A stretch of 64,000 bases of DNA from Panaeolus papilionaceus (Eukaryota; Basidiomycota; Agaricomycetes; Agaricales). Shown here one piece after another: positions 11,215 to 24,319 of this stretch. The notes under the pieces are model-generated. The model did not search any database. It worked only from the letters and a program-made list of their open reading frames with translations, and was not told where the DNA came from. The translations under genes and the position numbers were made by a program. Positions within the stretch are counted from its first letter, which is position 1; each line of letters begins with the position of its first letter. The stretch spans positions 1,736,001 to 1,800,000 of the forward strand of contig JADNRZ010000007.1 of NCBI GenBank assembly GCA_015501605.1, in the 5' to 3' direction.

Positions 11215-14200
11215 TCAATGACTATCAAGAGATAACTCCATGACCTGGAAGGCCACCTCCTCTGCTTGCTGTTCCTGCTCATCCTCCTCCTGCTCAGCTG
11301 CCTCTTCCTGAGAATCCATCTCAGATGAGCGCGTGGTGAGAGATATGGGGATCGCGGGTGCCCTGATGGGGATTTGGGAAGCCTCGACGCTGACACCCTC
11401 ATTCAGGGTTCCCGAGAAGCCAGGGAGCTTGAGCAACCCCTTCAGACGGGTGATATGAACATCGTTCTTGCGTATAAAAGAGGCTAGACGGAGGCGAATT
11501 TGATGGGCGAGATGTGGCTGGGTTTCGGTAAGGGCGGTGATGTGGTGAGAGAGGAAGGCCTCCTCATCGCGGATGTATGTGGTGAGTCGGGGGATCTCAA
11601 CGTTAAGCCTCTTGATCTCGTCGCGCGCGCCCTTTATCTTGAAGTACTGGTCAAGGAGGGTTCGGGACCCTGACTTTGCCCACTCCCGTTGACGGATGTC
11701 TTCGCGTGTGTCGGAAAGCAGATCAAAATCCGCGAGCTGGGTGTACTGCACGACTTGATCCCACGTGAGTATACTCCGCTTGACGGACTTTGCGGCGGCG
11801 TTGTACTCTTCGACTGCGGTCCGAATGGCTTGTGAGCGTGCTTTCAGGGCCTTACCGATGTGCTGACGCATTTTATAACCTGCAGCTGTGGTAAGTACAA
11901 CAGATTACAGTGAAAAGGATACAGAAACACTTACCTGTCTGTGACATGTTTGCTTTGGTCAATTCAAACAGCCGTGCGACAACAAGGCCCTCTAAGTGGT
12001 CTACTGCTGCGCGATAACGCCGCAAGTGCACCAGCTTAGCCGCAGCTTCCCACTCCTGGTCTCCCGGAACCCATCGATCTTCGGGCTTGATGCCTAGCTT
12101 GAATTCCAATGCGTGAATTATCTCAAGCTCGCGCTGGTGACGTTCTTGAAGCTGGCGACGCTTGGTTTCAATCCTGCGGGTTTCGTCAGGAGTGGTATCG
12201 ATAGTGGAAGGGGACAGGGAAATCCATTCGGCTTGTGAAGCAGTTAGAGCAGCTCTGAAAACAAATAACGTTAGTAATGTACATAGTACGAAGAAGGAAC
12301 TCACTCAGTTTTGAAAAAGCTTTGCAGCTTTTGAACATATTCCATCTTGATAGTCTCCTCTTCAGGCTCGCGCGAGAGCTTCGTCAGGTATTCGTGTTCC
12401 TCTGAGAGCCATTGCTGAAACAGAGATGTGTCCTTGCCGAGACCTTGTTGCTGCATTTGCCCAGAGAGGGTATCCTTGCGTGCAATGATTTCGAGAGAGC
12501 GCTTGTAATTCTTTACAAGGAAGGAACCTAATAAAGTCTGATTAGTGTTACATTGGGAGGATATAGTAGATGAAATGTACTTAGGGATAAATATGTATCT
12601 TCGGTGTCGGTATGCTTGACATATCCATTGATGGTTTGGCGTCGATGGAAGATGCTTGCAGAGCGTGTTGAGGGTGCGAGGGCGTTTGAGAGCGAGAAGT
12701 AGGGCTCGCAATTCTCCAGGTCTTCAGTTCCTGTGCCGTCGATGTATGCTGCTAAGTTCTTCAGCTGGCATTTGCAGTTGTGGGCATGGCCATGGAAGTT
12801 GCCAACGAGGCAACGAGTTCGGAGTTCTTCCGCCCGTGGTCCCAAGGGGCTATTCTTCAGTGTTGTCCTAAACTTGCAGCCAATGTTGTAGCCAATACCT
12901 AGGTCACTACCAAAGGCGTCCAAAAGGCGATCAACAGCGGCGAGGGGATATTTCGACCTAGAGACAATGAAGATGGTGGGAGTGAAAGAAACAGCTGTCA
13001 ATTCACGCACTGTTCGCCGCTTCTTACCATATCCATCACAAGGAGGACGTGTGAATGACGGCACAGCACAAGGAAGATGCCTGTCTCGTCGAATATGCCC
13101 CACATCTGTGCTGTTTTCTCATTTGCCATATTCTTCCAATGGTCATCGCAGACATTGGGGCTTATCTAACGATTTTGGTGAGTGCACAGGCTGGAAACGT
13201 CAATAAATTGAGGCTTACCACTTCGGTTTTGGGAGGGATGAGATTCACAGAAGCCTTATCCCATCTATCAACCTCTTCTCGTGAGAGATAATAGTCCCCT
13301 CGGACAACGCGTGGGTCATGTCTTTCATGATTCTCACCCAACTCTTTCTCCCCTTCCACCTGCTCTGTTCGATCACGGCGAGCCAACCTCTTCAACGAGT
13401 CGTTCCCGTCCATCGTCACAAACATCGAGAACTTCAAGGTTGGTTCACCCTGAAGCTTGTATGTACATGGTGCACACGCATGGCGCAACCTCCACCCCTC
13501 CTTGTCCCTTCCAAACACGACATTGATCTTGTGGTTGACAAGATCCAGAACAGATAGGTAAGCGTCATATGCCACCGAAAATTGTTTACTGATATATGAT
13601 CTGTAAGGGTAACGATGCAGGTCGCACAAGGTCTTTGTAAAGGCCTGGATGGATAAACGAGGGCAGCGGAGTGAAGCACTCCGAAACAGCTCCAACGTTC
13701 GGATCGTGAAACCAACTGTGGGTGCCTCAGGGGCAGAGGGCACCATTCCTTGACGGAAAAACGATGCTGCTACAGACGGAAGATCACTGTACAAGGGCAC
13801 GACGACATTGGAAACACCTGATGCAAGGTAAGTCCACAGGTTTTCGGGTACTACAAGTTCTGAAGCACATACCAAATGTATCCAGCCTTCGAACAGGAAA
13901 GTCCCCTTCCTTCATGCCCACATCCTCAGGGTACTCAGGCGCGTTTTCATTCACATAGGTGCTTTCGCCCTGTCGATGGCTCCACAGAAGATATGCCTCC
14001 ACCATCAGAGGCATCTGGGCATTGAAGGCTATTACCCGTTTTTCAATTGCATCACGACGTGTCTGCGTATCTCGTTTTCTTCGCTTTCTGATGTTGGCCC
14101 AGGTAAGCGCATCATATCTGTATAATTCAAATGCCTAACTTACTTGTTTGACTCCAGTTGGGATTGGATGAGTTCCTCAAACTCTCCGCCGTGATTACTT

Positions 14201-14505
14201 AGCTCCAGAACCTCCTTTCCTTCCATGAGAGCTGCTAGTCTTTCCTGCAAATCTGGGTTTGATTGTGTGCCCCATAGTCTGTCGTCCTGCCAGTCATCTC
14301 CGTTGCTGTCATCAGGTAAGCCGCCATTGTCTGTTAATGCCATACGATTGAATAACGCCCTTCTCCGTCGCTGACGCATCTCATTGTACTGCACTTGGGT
14401 AGCTGACTGGTGCTCGACCAACTGCTTTCGTGAAAGGGCTTTTCCTGAATGCGCCTTGCCATTGGCACCACTCCCCATAACTCGCGCAACCTTTAACGTT
14501 GGCAT
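11215..14505 (-). CDS. KDZ transposase (CxC1-type), open frame but conserved Asp replaced by Asn
   Basis: Eight exons, 14505-14144, 14087-13873, 13817-13219, 13165-13011, 12957-12581, 12527-12305, 12254-11935 and 11879-11215, sum to 2,916 nt (971 aa) without a stop. Family signatures in order: NAQMPLMVEAYLLW, GFTIRTLELFR, CPRLSIQAFTKTLCDLH, RHACAPCTYKLQGEP with SMFVTMDGNDSLKR, HWKNMANEKTAQMWGIFDET, GIFLVLCRHSHVLLVMDM, YPLAAVDRLLDAFGSDLGIG, CLVGNFHGHAHNCKCQL, FHRRQTI and YRAAVDHLEGLVVARLFELT. The C terminus is Glu/Gln-rich. The usual IGYDIGCKF motif reads IGYNIGCKF here. That Asp is probably part of the RNase-H-fold catalytic set, so activity is doubtful. The change is GAC to AAC following a C, i.e. 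CpG to CpA. Confidence 0.9.
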
Positions 14506-16293
14506 AGTGTCTCTCAGGTGTCCGATGTGGTGAGTTTGTTGCGGTGTTATTGGTTTTTTCTTGAGATTAAGTCATCACGTGAATAGGATAACATCTACCC
14601 CTATCCATTGTTTTGCAGTCGAAAACATCTTACAGTCAGTCTATCCCCTCAGTTTTCATCTATTAACATGCTAATACATTTCAGACCTTACCATACAGTA
14701 TTTACATCGCCTACAAAGCACGGGACATTCTTCTTTCTACCAATGCACACTCGAATATGAACAAATCAAATGAAGGTCGGTGCTCATAACATTTACGAGG
14801 TTCCCAGACCCCACATCGGACAAAAGCACAGTATAGGGCTTCTTGGAGATGTTTAGGTACGATCCGCCTTCTTAAGTATACATATATAGTTGATACACGT
14901 CCATGTCGAAGTGCACATCACTGTAGATGTACACCATTGTCGAAAGGATAGTTCTGTCTTATTTTATATTAAATTTACCCATTTTAATAATGTTCGAGCA
15001 TAATCTGAGTGATAAGAAGTTACTTCGATGATATTCGATGAAATATTGGTAGGTGACAAAGGAAGTGCAAGAAAGTCGTCAAAATATATGTTAAGCGCCC
15101 TATTGATCTAATGGTGATTTCGAGATCATCGAACAATCACAAAATCGAAATTCACCACAAATTAATTCATATCTTCATGGTATCTTACTCAAATTCCGAG
15201 ATTTTAACGGACTATCAATCTCTTTCATTTGTACGCTATAATTTTGCAAATGAATAAGAAATGGCCTTGGAATTTGCGGAATAGTGTCAAGACGGTCGAA
15301 ATTGGCTAATTTTCGGAGTGGAATATTTGCTCCTTTTTTTTTTTGATTTCATTTTAGAACCATTTGGGATTATTATTCTTGTTTTTATATGCCAATCCGA
15401 AGTATGTAGACTCTGCAATGAAGATGCCGGACATTTTCACTAATAAATGTCGGATTTAATGTAAGAAGCAATTTTTCACTTTTCCTCGCAAATCAAGTTC
15501 GATCGAAACCTAATTGGATATTAGTTCTGTTATAAAATACTCAAACGGCGCTTACACTTGAGGAAGGTATAGGTTGAAGCATATTGAATGTCATAAAATA
15601 TAGCATTGTACCACCTTCGCAATGTACTTGAATGTTGAACTTTTGTCATAATTTTATATAACAATCCCATAACTCACATATTGACATTATCCGATGATGA
15701 AGTAAGACCTACACCTCTCACAATGACATTGTCTTGTTGACCTTCATTGGTGAACAGAATCCCGGATTTGCTTCCATATATGGTAATTTTGCATTATCAA
15801 TGCGACAAGATAAAATCGTTGTTTTCACACTTTTGACATTTGCATGTCGGTCACACCGTTAAAAAAGAGGAAAAAATCACAAGAATAACAAAAAACATAT
15901 AGAGCAACTTTTTATGTAGAAATATCGGCAAGAAAAAAATTATAATAGCTCTATTTTACCAGACATGTACAACTGGCCAAACAGCTTCCATGCCTCTGCC
16001 TCACCACCTGTTTTTATTCTCCTGGCTCGCAAATGCGGACCTGCAGCATTCCATGCACCAACACTAGCATATAAGAGTACTTATTAGAGGATCCAAAGGA
16101 CAGAAACATAATTAAAAAGAGACTTACTTGCCATGATATGTCTCGTCACAGCCCCAGCCTCGTAGCCGCTCTTTGCTCACTTACACTGATATTGAGGATT
16201 AGCTTTTGAAAACCCATGTTCCTTCAATTATATGTACATTTAACGTGTAATGACCGCTTTATTTATTTTAATTAATTAATCTACATTTTCCGT
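14506..16293. other. Non-coding interior of KDZ element
   Basis: AT-rich, with short inverted or palindromic stretches and no credible gene. A minus-strand stretch near 16190-15960 has a splice-like arrangement and a short protein-like reading (WNAAGPHLRARR), but it is too short to call. It could be a captured exon. Confidence 0.5.
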
Positions 16294-16648
16294 GTCATTT
16301 TTGAGTGAATATTAAGTAAAATAGTCGAGCTCATCGTGCGCGACGACGAGCTCAACATGTTTGATGGCGGTGATGACGCCCGTGATGTTGGTGACAGCGT
16401 GATGTCGGGATTGATGGTGAGCGACGGACCGGTACCACCTCCTGATGGTGTCCCGGAGGTTGCCGGTATACCCTACCCCCTACCCTACCCTACCCTACCC
16501 TAGGTATCTATTTTTTTTTTGTCGAAGTCCCTCATATTTTGAAGGGTTTCAAAAGAGTCTTTCGGAGGGGTTTTCCCCCTACAATTCCAGAGAGTGATGG
16601 GGTGATCCGGCACCTGGAATCACAAGGCTGATACGGTAACCACAGGTG
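16294..16648 (-). repeat. Right terminal inverted repeat of KDZ element
   Basis: Reverse complement of 10785-11139. The telomere-like run reads as CCCTA units at about 16471-16502. The 8-bp target duplication GCTACGCC follows at 16649-16656. Confidence 0.9.
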
Positions 16649-16656
16649 GCTACGCC

Positions 16657-17130
16657 TTAAATGACTTGCCAATTACGCCCATTATACTCTCCTTGTTTAT
16701 ATACTCAATCCCTTATCACTTGTGTGCTATTGGAATATCTTCACGATCTGTATTTGCGTCCTACCATTTGTATTTTGCGGTATCATGAGCTTTTCCCAAT
16801 TCAATGTACTTGCTTTGCTAAGCAGTTCTGATCTACATCTGGGTTGTCCTGGTCTGCAGTACCGCATCGCATTTGAAATCGCCAGGGTATATAATACTAC
16901 CTCTCGTTACCTGGTGGAGCAAGACATTGAGGCCCTTACTTTAGCTTTTACATCAACATGGTCATGTACAAATCTCATTAGACTGGCGTCAATGTCTGTT
17001 TTTGTATTGTCTTATGCTACTACCTGAACTTAATAGTGGACACTGCGAGCTGCTATGCCATATACAACATCTACTAGACCAATAGTAATGCAAGTATCAA
17101 TATCACCTTTTTTTAATTTATAAGTTTCCT
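16657..17130. other. Spacer right of KDZ element
   Basis: AT-rich. One short plus-strand open stretch (16722-17027) has no recognisable domain and I do not call it a gene. Confidence 0.4.
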
Positions 17131-17605
17131 CACACGGTTTTCTAAAGCATACATGACACTGCATGAACTTTGCCACTGTACCTGACTTTTCAAGTGAAGG
17201 CGAGTATTGGCACCATATATTAACAAGACAGCTTATATAGAGGGGTCACCATACAGTACCTTGCAGCCTATGTAAGCATCACACAGTTTTATAAAGTATA
17301 CACGATGCTGCATGAATTCTGCCACTATACTTGACTTTTCAAGTGAAGGCGAGTATTGGTGTCATATGTTAACAAAACAGTTTATATAGAGGTGGGCACC
17401 ATACAGTACCTTGCAGTCTATGTAAGCATAACACAGATTTCTCAGGCATACACGATATTGCATGTATTTCACCCTCATATTTGACTATTTACTTACAGAC
17501 AGCTGTATAAGCGAAGGCAAATCTTGGCACCATATGTTAACAAAACGACTTACATAGAGGGGGCCACCATACAGCACCTTGTGGTCTATATAATTACGAC
17601 TATCA
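17131..17605 (+). repeat. Minisatellite, three imperfect ~150-bp tandem units
   Basis: Units begin near 17131, 17278 and 17430. Each contains in order a CATACACGA-like word, GCATGAA, CTTGACTTTTCAAGTGAAGG, TTGGCACCATAT, GTTAACAAAAC, TATAGAGG and ACCATACAGTACCTTG. The third unit has about 20 extra bases before GCGAAGGC. Units are roughly 85-90% alike by eye. Function unknown; no open frame runs through them. Confidence 0.8.
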
Positions 17606-18419
17606 TTTTACACTGGCAATTATGGGGTATATATTTGTTCAACTAATTTAGTGATGACTGTAACATAACCCCAAACCCTCTGCTTCCCCACCACTCTTGT
17701 CACCCACTATGCCCCCCAAACCCCTACTCAGTCGTTACCATGTAAAATCTACTATACTTACCTCTAGAATCCATGCCCTTGCAATATAAATGATCTTGAC
17801 CCCAATAAAACCAAAACCGTCAGAAGAAATAAAAAGTAAAAGCTAGGAAAAGGATCTGACATGAAATGACCATGAGTGAGACAAGGAAAACATGAAACAA
17901 CCGTAACAAATCAAGTACAGACCAATGATGACCAACAAACCCATAAACGAACAAACACACACACACAAAACAAGGTGCACCCAAAACACCTGCACATAAG
18001 GGATATGGACCCAGATGCGAAGGGGACGGCTCGCCAAATACACCAGCCAGAATACCACTGGGATGGGAAACGAGTCCGAACCAAGATCGGATAAATAAAC
18101 ATAAAAAAACGGAATCCTATTTAGGATTAAGATAAGCCGTGCCGAGAGGCTGAAGCGCTCGAGATAAAATTAGACGGAACCCATAAACCGCCTAAAAAAC
18201 TCGCCTGCATAATCTTCCCCTGTGAGTCTGGGATAAGACACACCAGCCCAAGCACATGGTTGTACCTTGAGACTGTAAAGCAGCCACCACAAACATAAAC
18301 CAAATCAGAACACCGCGGACTACAAACCTCAGTAACTGGACAAACCTCCCCATATTTGGAGGAGGCGAAGCCTCAACTGCTGGCAACGCCAACAATGATG
18401 AAATTGGGGAGATCGGTAG
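17606..18419. other. Sequence upstream of LINE coding region
   Basis: No supported gene. It may contain the LINE 5' UTR; the true 5' end could not be fixed because I did not find a clear target-site duplication. A short CACACA run lies near 17957-17966. Confidence 0.4.
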
Positions 18420-21400
18420 CAGAAGCAATACGGGAGGGCAGCCCCCCCAACGAACTATAACCATGAAACGGATAAGGACCTAAGACAAGGTCATACAACA
18501 CCCTATACTATATTAGAACCTCAGCCCACACAGGGAAATACAACCAGAAATCGAAAGAAAAAGAAACCACACAAAAGAAAAATAAGAACAAGAGCATACC
18601 TTACAATCGGATCGCTGAACATAAACGGAGGAGGCTCCAGGACGACACAACACAAATGGGACAATATGAACCACCTCATCTGAGAAGACAAAATAGATAT
18701 ACTAGCCATACAGGAGACACATCTCACACCAAACAGAATAGAATACCTCCACACCCAATACCCTAGAATACACATACTAAACTCAATAGACCCAAACCAA
18801 GTAAATGCGAAAGGAGTCGCAATTGTAATGAACAAACACAGAACAAGGTGGTGCGAAACGACATCCACTGAGCTAATACCCGGAAGAGCGATCATAGCAA
18901 AAATACCATGGAAAAATAATGACACACTCAACATCCTTGCAATCTACGCACCAAACGATACCGAATCACAAATACAATTCTGGGAAAAACTATTTAAAAT
19001 AATAGAGGAAGAAAATGTCGGTAAACCAGACCTAATGCTAGGAGATTTCAACCTAGTAGAAAACAAGATAGACCGTGACCCACCAAACCAAGATCCCCTA
19101 GCAGCCATCGAAGAACTACAATGTTTCCGCACTGAACATGACCTCCAGGATGTCTGGCGAAACGAAAACCCAGGGGAACTGAGCTTCACCTATATGCAAT
19201 TCCAAAATACAACAAGAAAGTCGCAGTCCAGAATAGACCGCATATACCTAAACGGAGAAAACGCCAAAATGTGCTACAACTGGAAATGCAAGCACTCTGG
19301 AATCCCAAACGACCACAAGCTGATAATGGTAAGGCTAGAAAACCCTGGAATGCCACACATCGGAAAAGGAAGATGGGCGATGCCCCACTTCGTGCTACAA
19401 AACAAAGAGCTGCTTAATGAAATCAAAATGATTGGAGAGAATAAGCTCAAAGAACTACTAAAAGCACAAAGCGAAGAAAGACTCACTGAAATAAACCCCC
19501 AGCAGATGCACCAAGAGTTCAAAGACGTAATACAGAAGAAATTCCGAGATTACACAACAAAAGCAGTACCCAAACTGGAGAAACTCATAACACAAAAGAA
19601 GAAGGCGCTAAAAGAAGCCCTAACACAAGCACAAGCACAACCAACAAACCAGAACCAAACCGAACCACAAGGCCAAGACGAGACCCCAACAACACCAACC
19701 AACCAGAGCAATAGAATGGCCGAAGCACTGACAATTGAACAAGAACTTCTCCAACTACATATACAGAAACACGAAAGCATCCGAGACGAGATAAGAGCTA
19801 AATTCTGGAAAGAAACAGAAACAATAGGAAAACCCTGGATAAATGTGAATAAAGACAAAACACCGTGCGACACCATATACAGACTAAAAATACCAAACAC
19901 AATGCCAATGAAATACACCACGAACTCGAAAGAAATGGCAAATGTGGCCGCACAATACCACCAAGACCTACAACAACCAAACGAAGGAAACGAACAAACA
20001 GACGACAGAGCAGAACAAATTAAAGACCACCTTAAGATAATCAAAAAAGAGCTAAGCGTAGAAGACAAAGAATTCATGAGTGAACAACTCACTACACACG
20101 ATATCCGGAGTGCCATCAGAACACTACCCAACGGAAAATCTCCAGGACTGGATGGAATTACCACGGAACTATACAAAAAGCTCAGTGAAGACTACCACAA
20201 TGACGAAAAGGAACAAAGAGAAGGGAGAGAGAACCAACCAGCCTTCAATGTAGAAAAATACCTCCAAATAGTCTTCAACAACTACACACAAAACGGCCCA
20301 GAAGAAAACTCCAGTTTCGCAGACGGATGGATGTGCCCCCTCTATAAAAAAAATGATAAATCAGATATCGCCAACTATCGACCAATAACAGTTCTAAATA
20401 CTGACTATAAAATCATGACCCGAGCGCTGACAACCAAAATGGGCAAAGTAGTTAAACACATCATCCACCCTGACCAAGCAGGCTTCATGACCGACCGCCG
20501 AATCTCAGACCAGACAGATCTAGTCCAAACACTAACATACCTATGTGACACAACAGAAAACAAAGGCGCCATAATATGCCTAGACCAAGAGAAAGCATAT
20601 GATAAAATTAGACATGACTACCTATGGCAGGTCCTGGACAAGTTCAAATTCCCAGCGTCCTTCAAAAAAACCGTGCAAAACCTATATGAGAAGGCCAAAA
20701 CTACCGTCATAATTAACGGAACAAAAGGGAAACCATACGAAGTAAAAAGAGGAGTGCGCCAAGGAGACCCCCTGTCGTGCCTCCTCTTCAACCTGGCCAT
20801 TGAGCCACTAGCCGAACTGATAAGGGACTCCAACCTAAAGGGAATAAAAATTGATGATGAAGGTGACGTTAAAATATCCCTATTCGCCGACGACACAACA
20901 ATCTATCTTGACGAGACAAATGATATAAACGACCTGTTCACCATCCTTGAAGAATGGTGCAATAAGTCAGGAGCAAAATTCAATATATCTAAAACGGAAA
21001 TCATACCTCTAGGAAAGAAACCATACTGCGACGAACTGAGAAAACATAGAGCACTACAGGAAGGTCAGAGAAGACTAGACGAGAACATAAAAATAGCTGA
21101 AGAAGGACAACCAGTACGAGTACTCGGAACCTGGGTCGGGTATAACATTGACTACGAAGCCATATGGAATGGCACAATCGACAAAATAAACACAACACTA
21201 AAACAATGGGAGAGGGGGCACCCAACACAGGAAGGCCGACGTCTAATAACTGGAATGTACGTACCTGGAATGACACAATATGCAACAAGAGGACACAGAA
21301 TGGATGAAAGACCTGAAAAACGATGTAATAAAATGGTCAACACCTTCATGTGGGGAAAAGAAGAAGGGGACCGAATATCACCACCGATAAGAGCCTCCAT

Positions 21401-23730
21401 ACTAAAAGAAACAACAACGAGGGGAGGAAGAAAAGTCATTGACATAAGAATCAGAAACGATGCAATAGACCTCATGATACTTAAAACATACCTAACACAA
21501 AACAATCCCCGCCCAGCATGGACACGCGTACTTGACAGACTGCTAAGCAACGCCGCAACAAATCAATCCAGGCTAGAAGACCCCAAAACAAGGGTAAACC
21601 CCTTTATACAGACCTGGAAAGTAAACGTCAGCACCAAATCCAACAAACTACCAAAACGACTGAAGAGGCTCATAACAACAGCCAAAAAATACAACCTGAC
21701 ACTAAACCTGACCCTCATATCACAAGAAATGAAGGAAGATATGCCGATATGGCACCACCCAGGAGTAAAACAAGATCAAAGACTCCCAAACCAGAAAGGT
21801 AAAATAGCCGACTGCCTAAGAAACACCCACAAGGTGTACACAGTAAAGGAAGCAAATGAGCTAGCCAAAACACAATGGCCAGCTGAACACCAATCCTTGA
21901 CAAAATGCAAGTGCGACCAATGCCAAAACTACAACCAAACCGGATGCAGACATCCCAACTACTGCGTGAAACTAGCGAACCAATGGACCAGCGCACTAAC
22001 TGAAAAATGGAATCCGGATTCAACGAACCCGCAGTACTTAGAAAACCCCCCCATATACGCCCCCCCAGGCACAGTGGAAAACACCACGAACGGGAAAAAA
22101 CCAGGACCCACATACTACAACCCAAACATACTAGCAAACAAAATAGAGGAGGAATACCACATCTTCGGTGACAGGAACTCATCCCCCTCAGATGCCCCAG
22201 CAACTAGACTGGAAAGAACAGCACAAGACCCGAGGGAAACAATCAAAGTAGAAATAGTATCAGAATGCCTAAACGCAAACGAACAAAACATCAGTCTAAG
22301 AACAGCTATATGGATACAAAATGAAGAACACGAGGACGAAGTAGTGAAGATTGAAAACGGATACCTAAACCACCAGAGTGGGGAACTGATAGGCATATAC
22401 ACAGTAGCAAAACGATTCAAAATGCAGGACATAGAAATCAAAACGATAACCAATCAAATAACGACCCTACTCACCGATTGAGAACCAAGACATGATTGAC
22501 TTCCACAACGAGAAGCTCCTAAGAGCTACACTAACACACCTCAGAGCGCGAGGAGGAAGAACACTCTTCCTTGCAGGACCATGCAAAAATGCAAAAAAAG
22601 TGCTAAGAAACCCAAACATCAGTGTAAGCGAGATCTTGATAAGAAAACTAGAAATCGCACCCAACTTCACAATCACTGGTGCACGCCTAAGTGAAATGAC
22701 CCAAGCAATGCTCTACAAAGGAATAATGAAATACGAGAGACAACTGAAGCAGACGAAATATGAGAAAGACCTAGAAACAATAAGAGAGAGAGTGAGAGTG
22801 AGTGATGGAAACGAAAGGAACCGTGACCCACACGACGTCGACCAATACGGAAACTCAGTACGCACAGCCACAATGATCAGACTAGATATAACCCGTCACG
22901 CAATAAAAAGCGACCAAGGAGTACTCCCCACAGATAAACTTATATGGGGATCACTGAGAAACAAAGACATAACAAAGAAAATAAGAGCCTTCATGTGGAG
23001 CGCTATGCACGACGGACAAAAAATAGGTGATTACTGGCTTAATAAACAAAACCTAGAATACAGAGGAAAATGCCGAGCATGCGACACAACAGAAACACTA
23101 GAACACATTCTGACCGAATGCAGATGCTCAGGACAAGAAATAGCCTGGAAACTGGCAGAAGGAATAATTAAAAAGAAATCACCAACCTGGAAACGACCCA
23201 ACCTAGGACAAATGCTAGGACAAGGATACATAAATGAAAGTAAGAAGAAAAAATCGAAAGAAGAAAGAGGCAAAAGACGACTACAAACCATAATCTCCAC
23301 TGAAACCATGCACCTCATATGGAAACTAAGATGCGAGTGGAAAATCGGCAGAAATGAAGATATGGAAAACCAAATAACAAAACAAGAAACCATAAACAAA
23401 TGGCACTCGGTCATAAACTCACGCCTTAAAATAGACTGCCTCCTCACAAACCGAAAGAAATATGGAAGTAAAGCCCTCAAACGAGGCATGGTTATGGATA
23501 CCTGGTCAGGGACACTCACAAACGAAGGGGAAATGGTAGAGGATTGGGCGAGACCTGGGGTTTTAGTGGGTATTAAGCCGGTAACGGCCTGAGCCCCACA
23601 CACACGAAGTGCGTAAAAGCATTTCCCCTAGTGGGTCGAGCTGTCCCTACCCTCACGGGTGCAATTCCTGAATCTACATGCTGGCAAACGGAGATGATTA
23701 TTGTTGACTATCGAATGCCTTACAGCTCCA

Positions 23731-23763
<33 letters not shown>
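18420..23763 (+). mobile_element. LINE-type non-LTR retrotransposon with poly(A) tail
   Basis: An apurinic-type endonuclease, a reverse transcriptase, an RNase-H-like region and a C-terminal zinc-knuckle-like region are encoded on the plus strand and end in a run of 32 A at 23732-23763. Composition is A-rich on the coding strand and unlike the flanks. The 5' boundary given is only where the coding frame becomes open. Two lesions interrupt the frame (see the coding entry). It sits just beyond the 3' end of the Plavaka-2 gene, which ends at 23843. Confidence 0.85.
18543..23592 (+). pseudogene. LINE polyprotein (endonuclease-RT-RNase-H-like), nonsense plus frameshift
   Basis: Endonuclease: SLNINGGGSRTTQHKW, ILAIQETHLTP, LGDFN, SRIDRIYL, GIPNDHKLI. 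Reverse transcriptase: YKKNDKSDIANYRPITVLNT, DQAGFMTDRRISDQT, CLDQEKAYDKIRHDYLW, RGVRQGDPLSCLLFNLAIEP and the catalytic box LFADDTTIY. The tail carries CRACDTTETLEHILTECRC and ETMHLIWKLRCE, typical of these fungal LINEs. Codon 18681-18683 is TGA in the endonuclease (before EDKIDILAIQ, where Arg is usual). Near 22479 two bases are missing: the frame of the 22481 stop continues in a +1-shifted frame that is open from 22492 to 23592. The RNase-H-like part lacks expected acidic residues (see findings). It is therefore not autonomous, though lightly damaged. Confidence 0.85.
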
Positions 23764-23765
<2 letters not shown>

Positions 23766-24319
23766 AACAAAATAAATTCCATCATTGATTCTGAGTATTA
23801 CATCATTATCATTTAACATTCACTCTGTAATGACTTAGGCTACTACATTAGAGAGTACACAAATCTATCGGAAAATTCATTAACATAAAAATGAGAAGCA
23901 GAATCCAATACATTACTGGAAGTCCATGCTGTTGGCACCTGCGCACCATACTTGGGAATCAGATGGACACTGCCAACAATGATGTCGACAGGTATAATTC
24001 CCACTCAGCAAGTTCCACAATCCAGCAATCGAGTGATTTTGAATAACCCTGTGTTGGGATCTATAGAACTGGGCAGAAGTGTGCTGAACCACTCTACATA
24101 CGCAAAATGCTTGTGTGGGTAGTTACTGTGGAACCACATGTCCAGTGCTCTCTGAGGGAATTGAAAAACACAATGCACTTGGGCAACACGATAGTCTTGA
24201 GGGTGCAATGGCATATTGGTGTTGGTGTTGGTGTTATCAGCTGAATTCTTGAGCCTAACCAGCATGGTGTCAAATCGACCAGGAACCACCTTTCCATCAC
24301 AATCACGGCAAGCAGGGTC

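Larger units (their letters stand above)
10785..16648 (-). mobile_element. Complete KDZ-superfamily DNA transposon (5,864 bp)
   Basis: Terminal inverted repeats of ~355 bp (10785-11139 and 16294-16648, ends CACCT..AGGTG) flank one multi-exon KDZ transposase gene. The 8-bp direct repeat GCTACGCC occurs at 10777-10784 and 16649-16656 and is the target-site duplication; 8 bp fits what is reported for KDZ elements. About 1.8 kb between the transposase start and the right inverted repeat is AT-rich and non-coding. The near-identity of the two arms suggests recent transposition. The transposase frame is open, but a conserved Asp is Asn (see the CDS), so the element may not be self-mobile. Confidence 0.9.

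Noticed and set aside
16722..17027. 101-aa plus-strand ORF right of the KDZ element
   Set aside because: Hydrophobic, no domain, no splice context, not repeated elsewhere in the window.
18828..18934. Minus-strand ORFs opposite the LINE (hydrophobic, e.g. 18934-18521 and 22203-21715)
   Set aside because: Complement of an A-rich coding strand yields Phe/Leu/Ser-rich frames; no support as genes.
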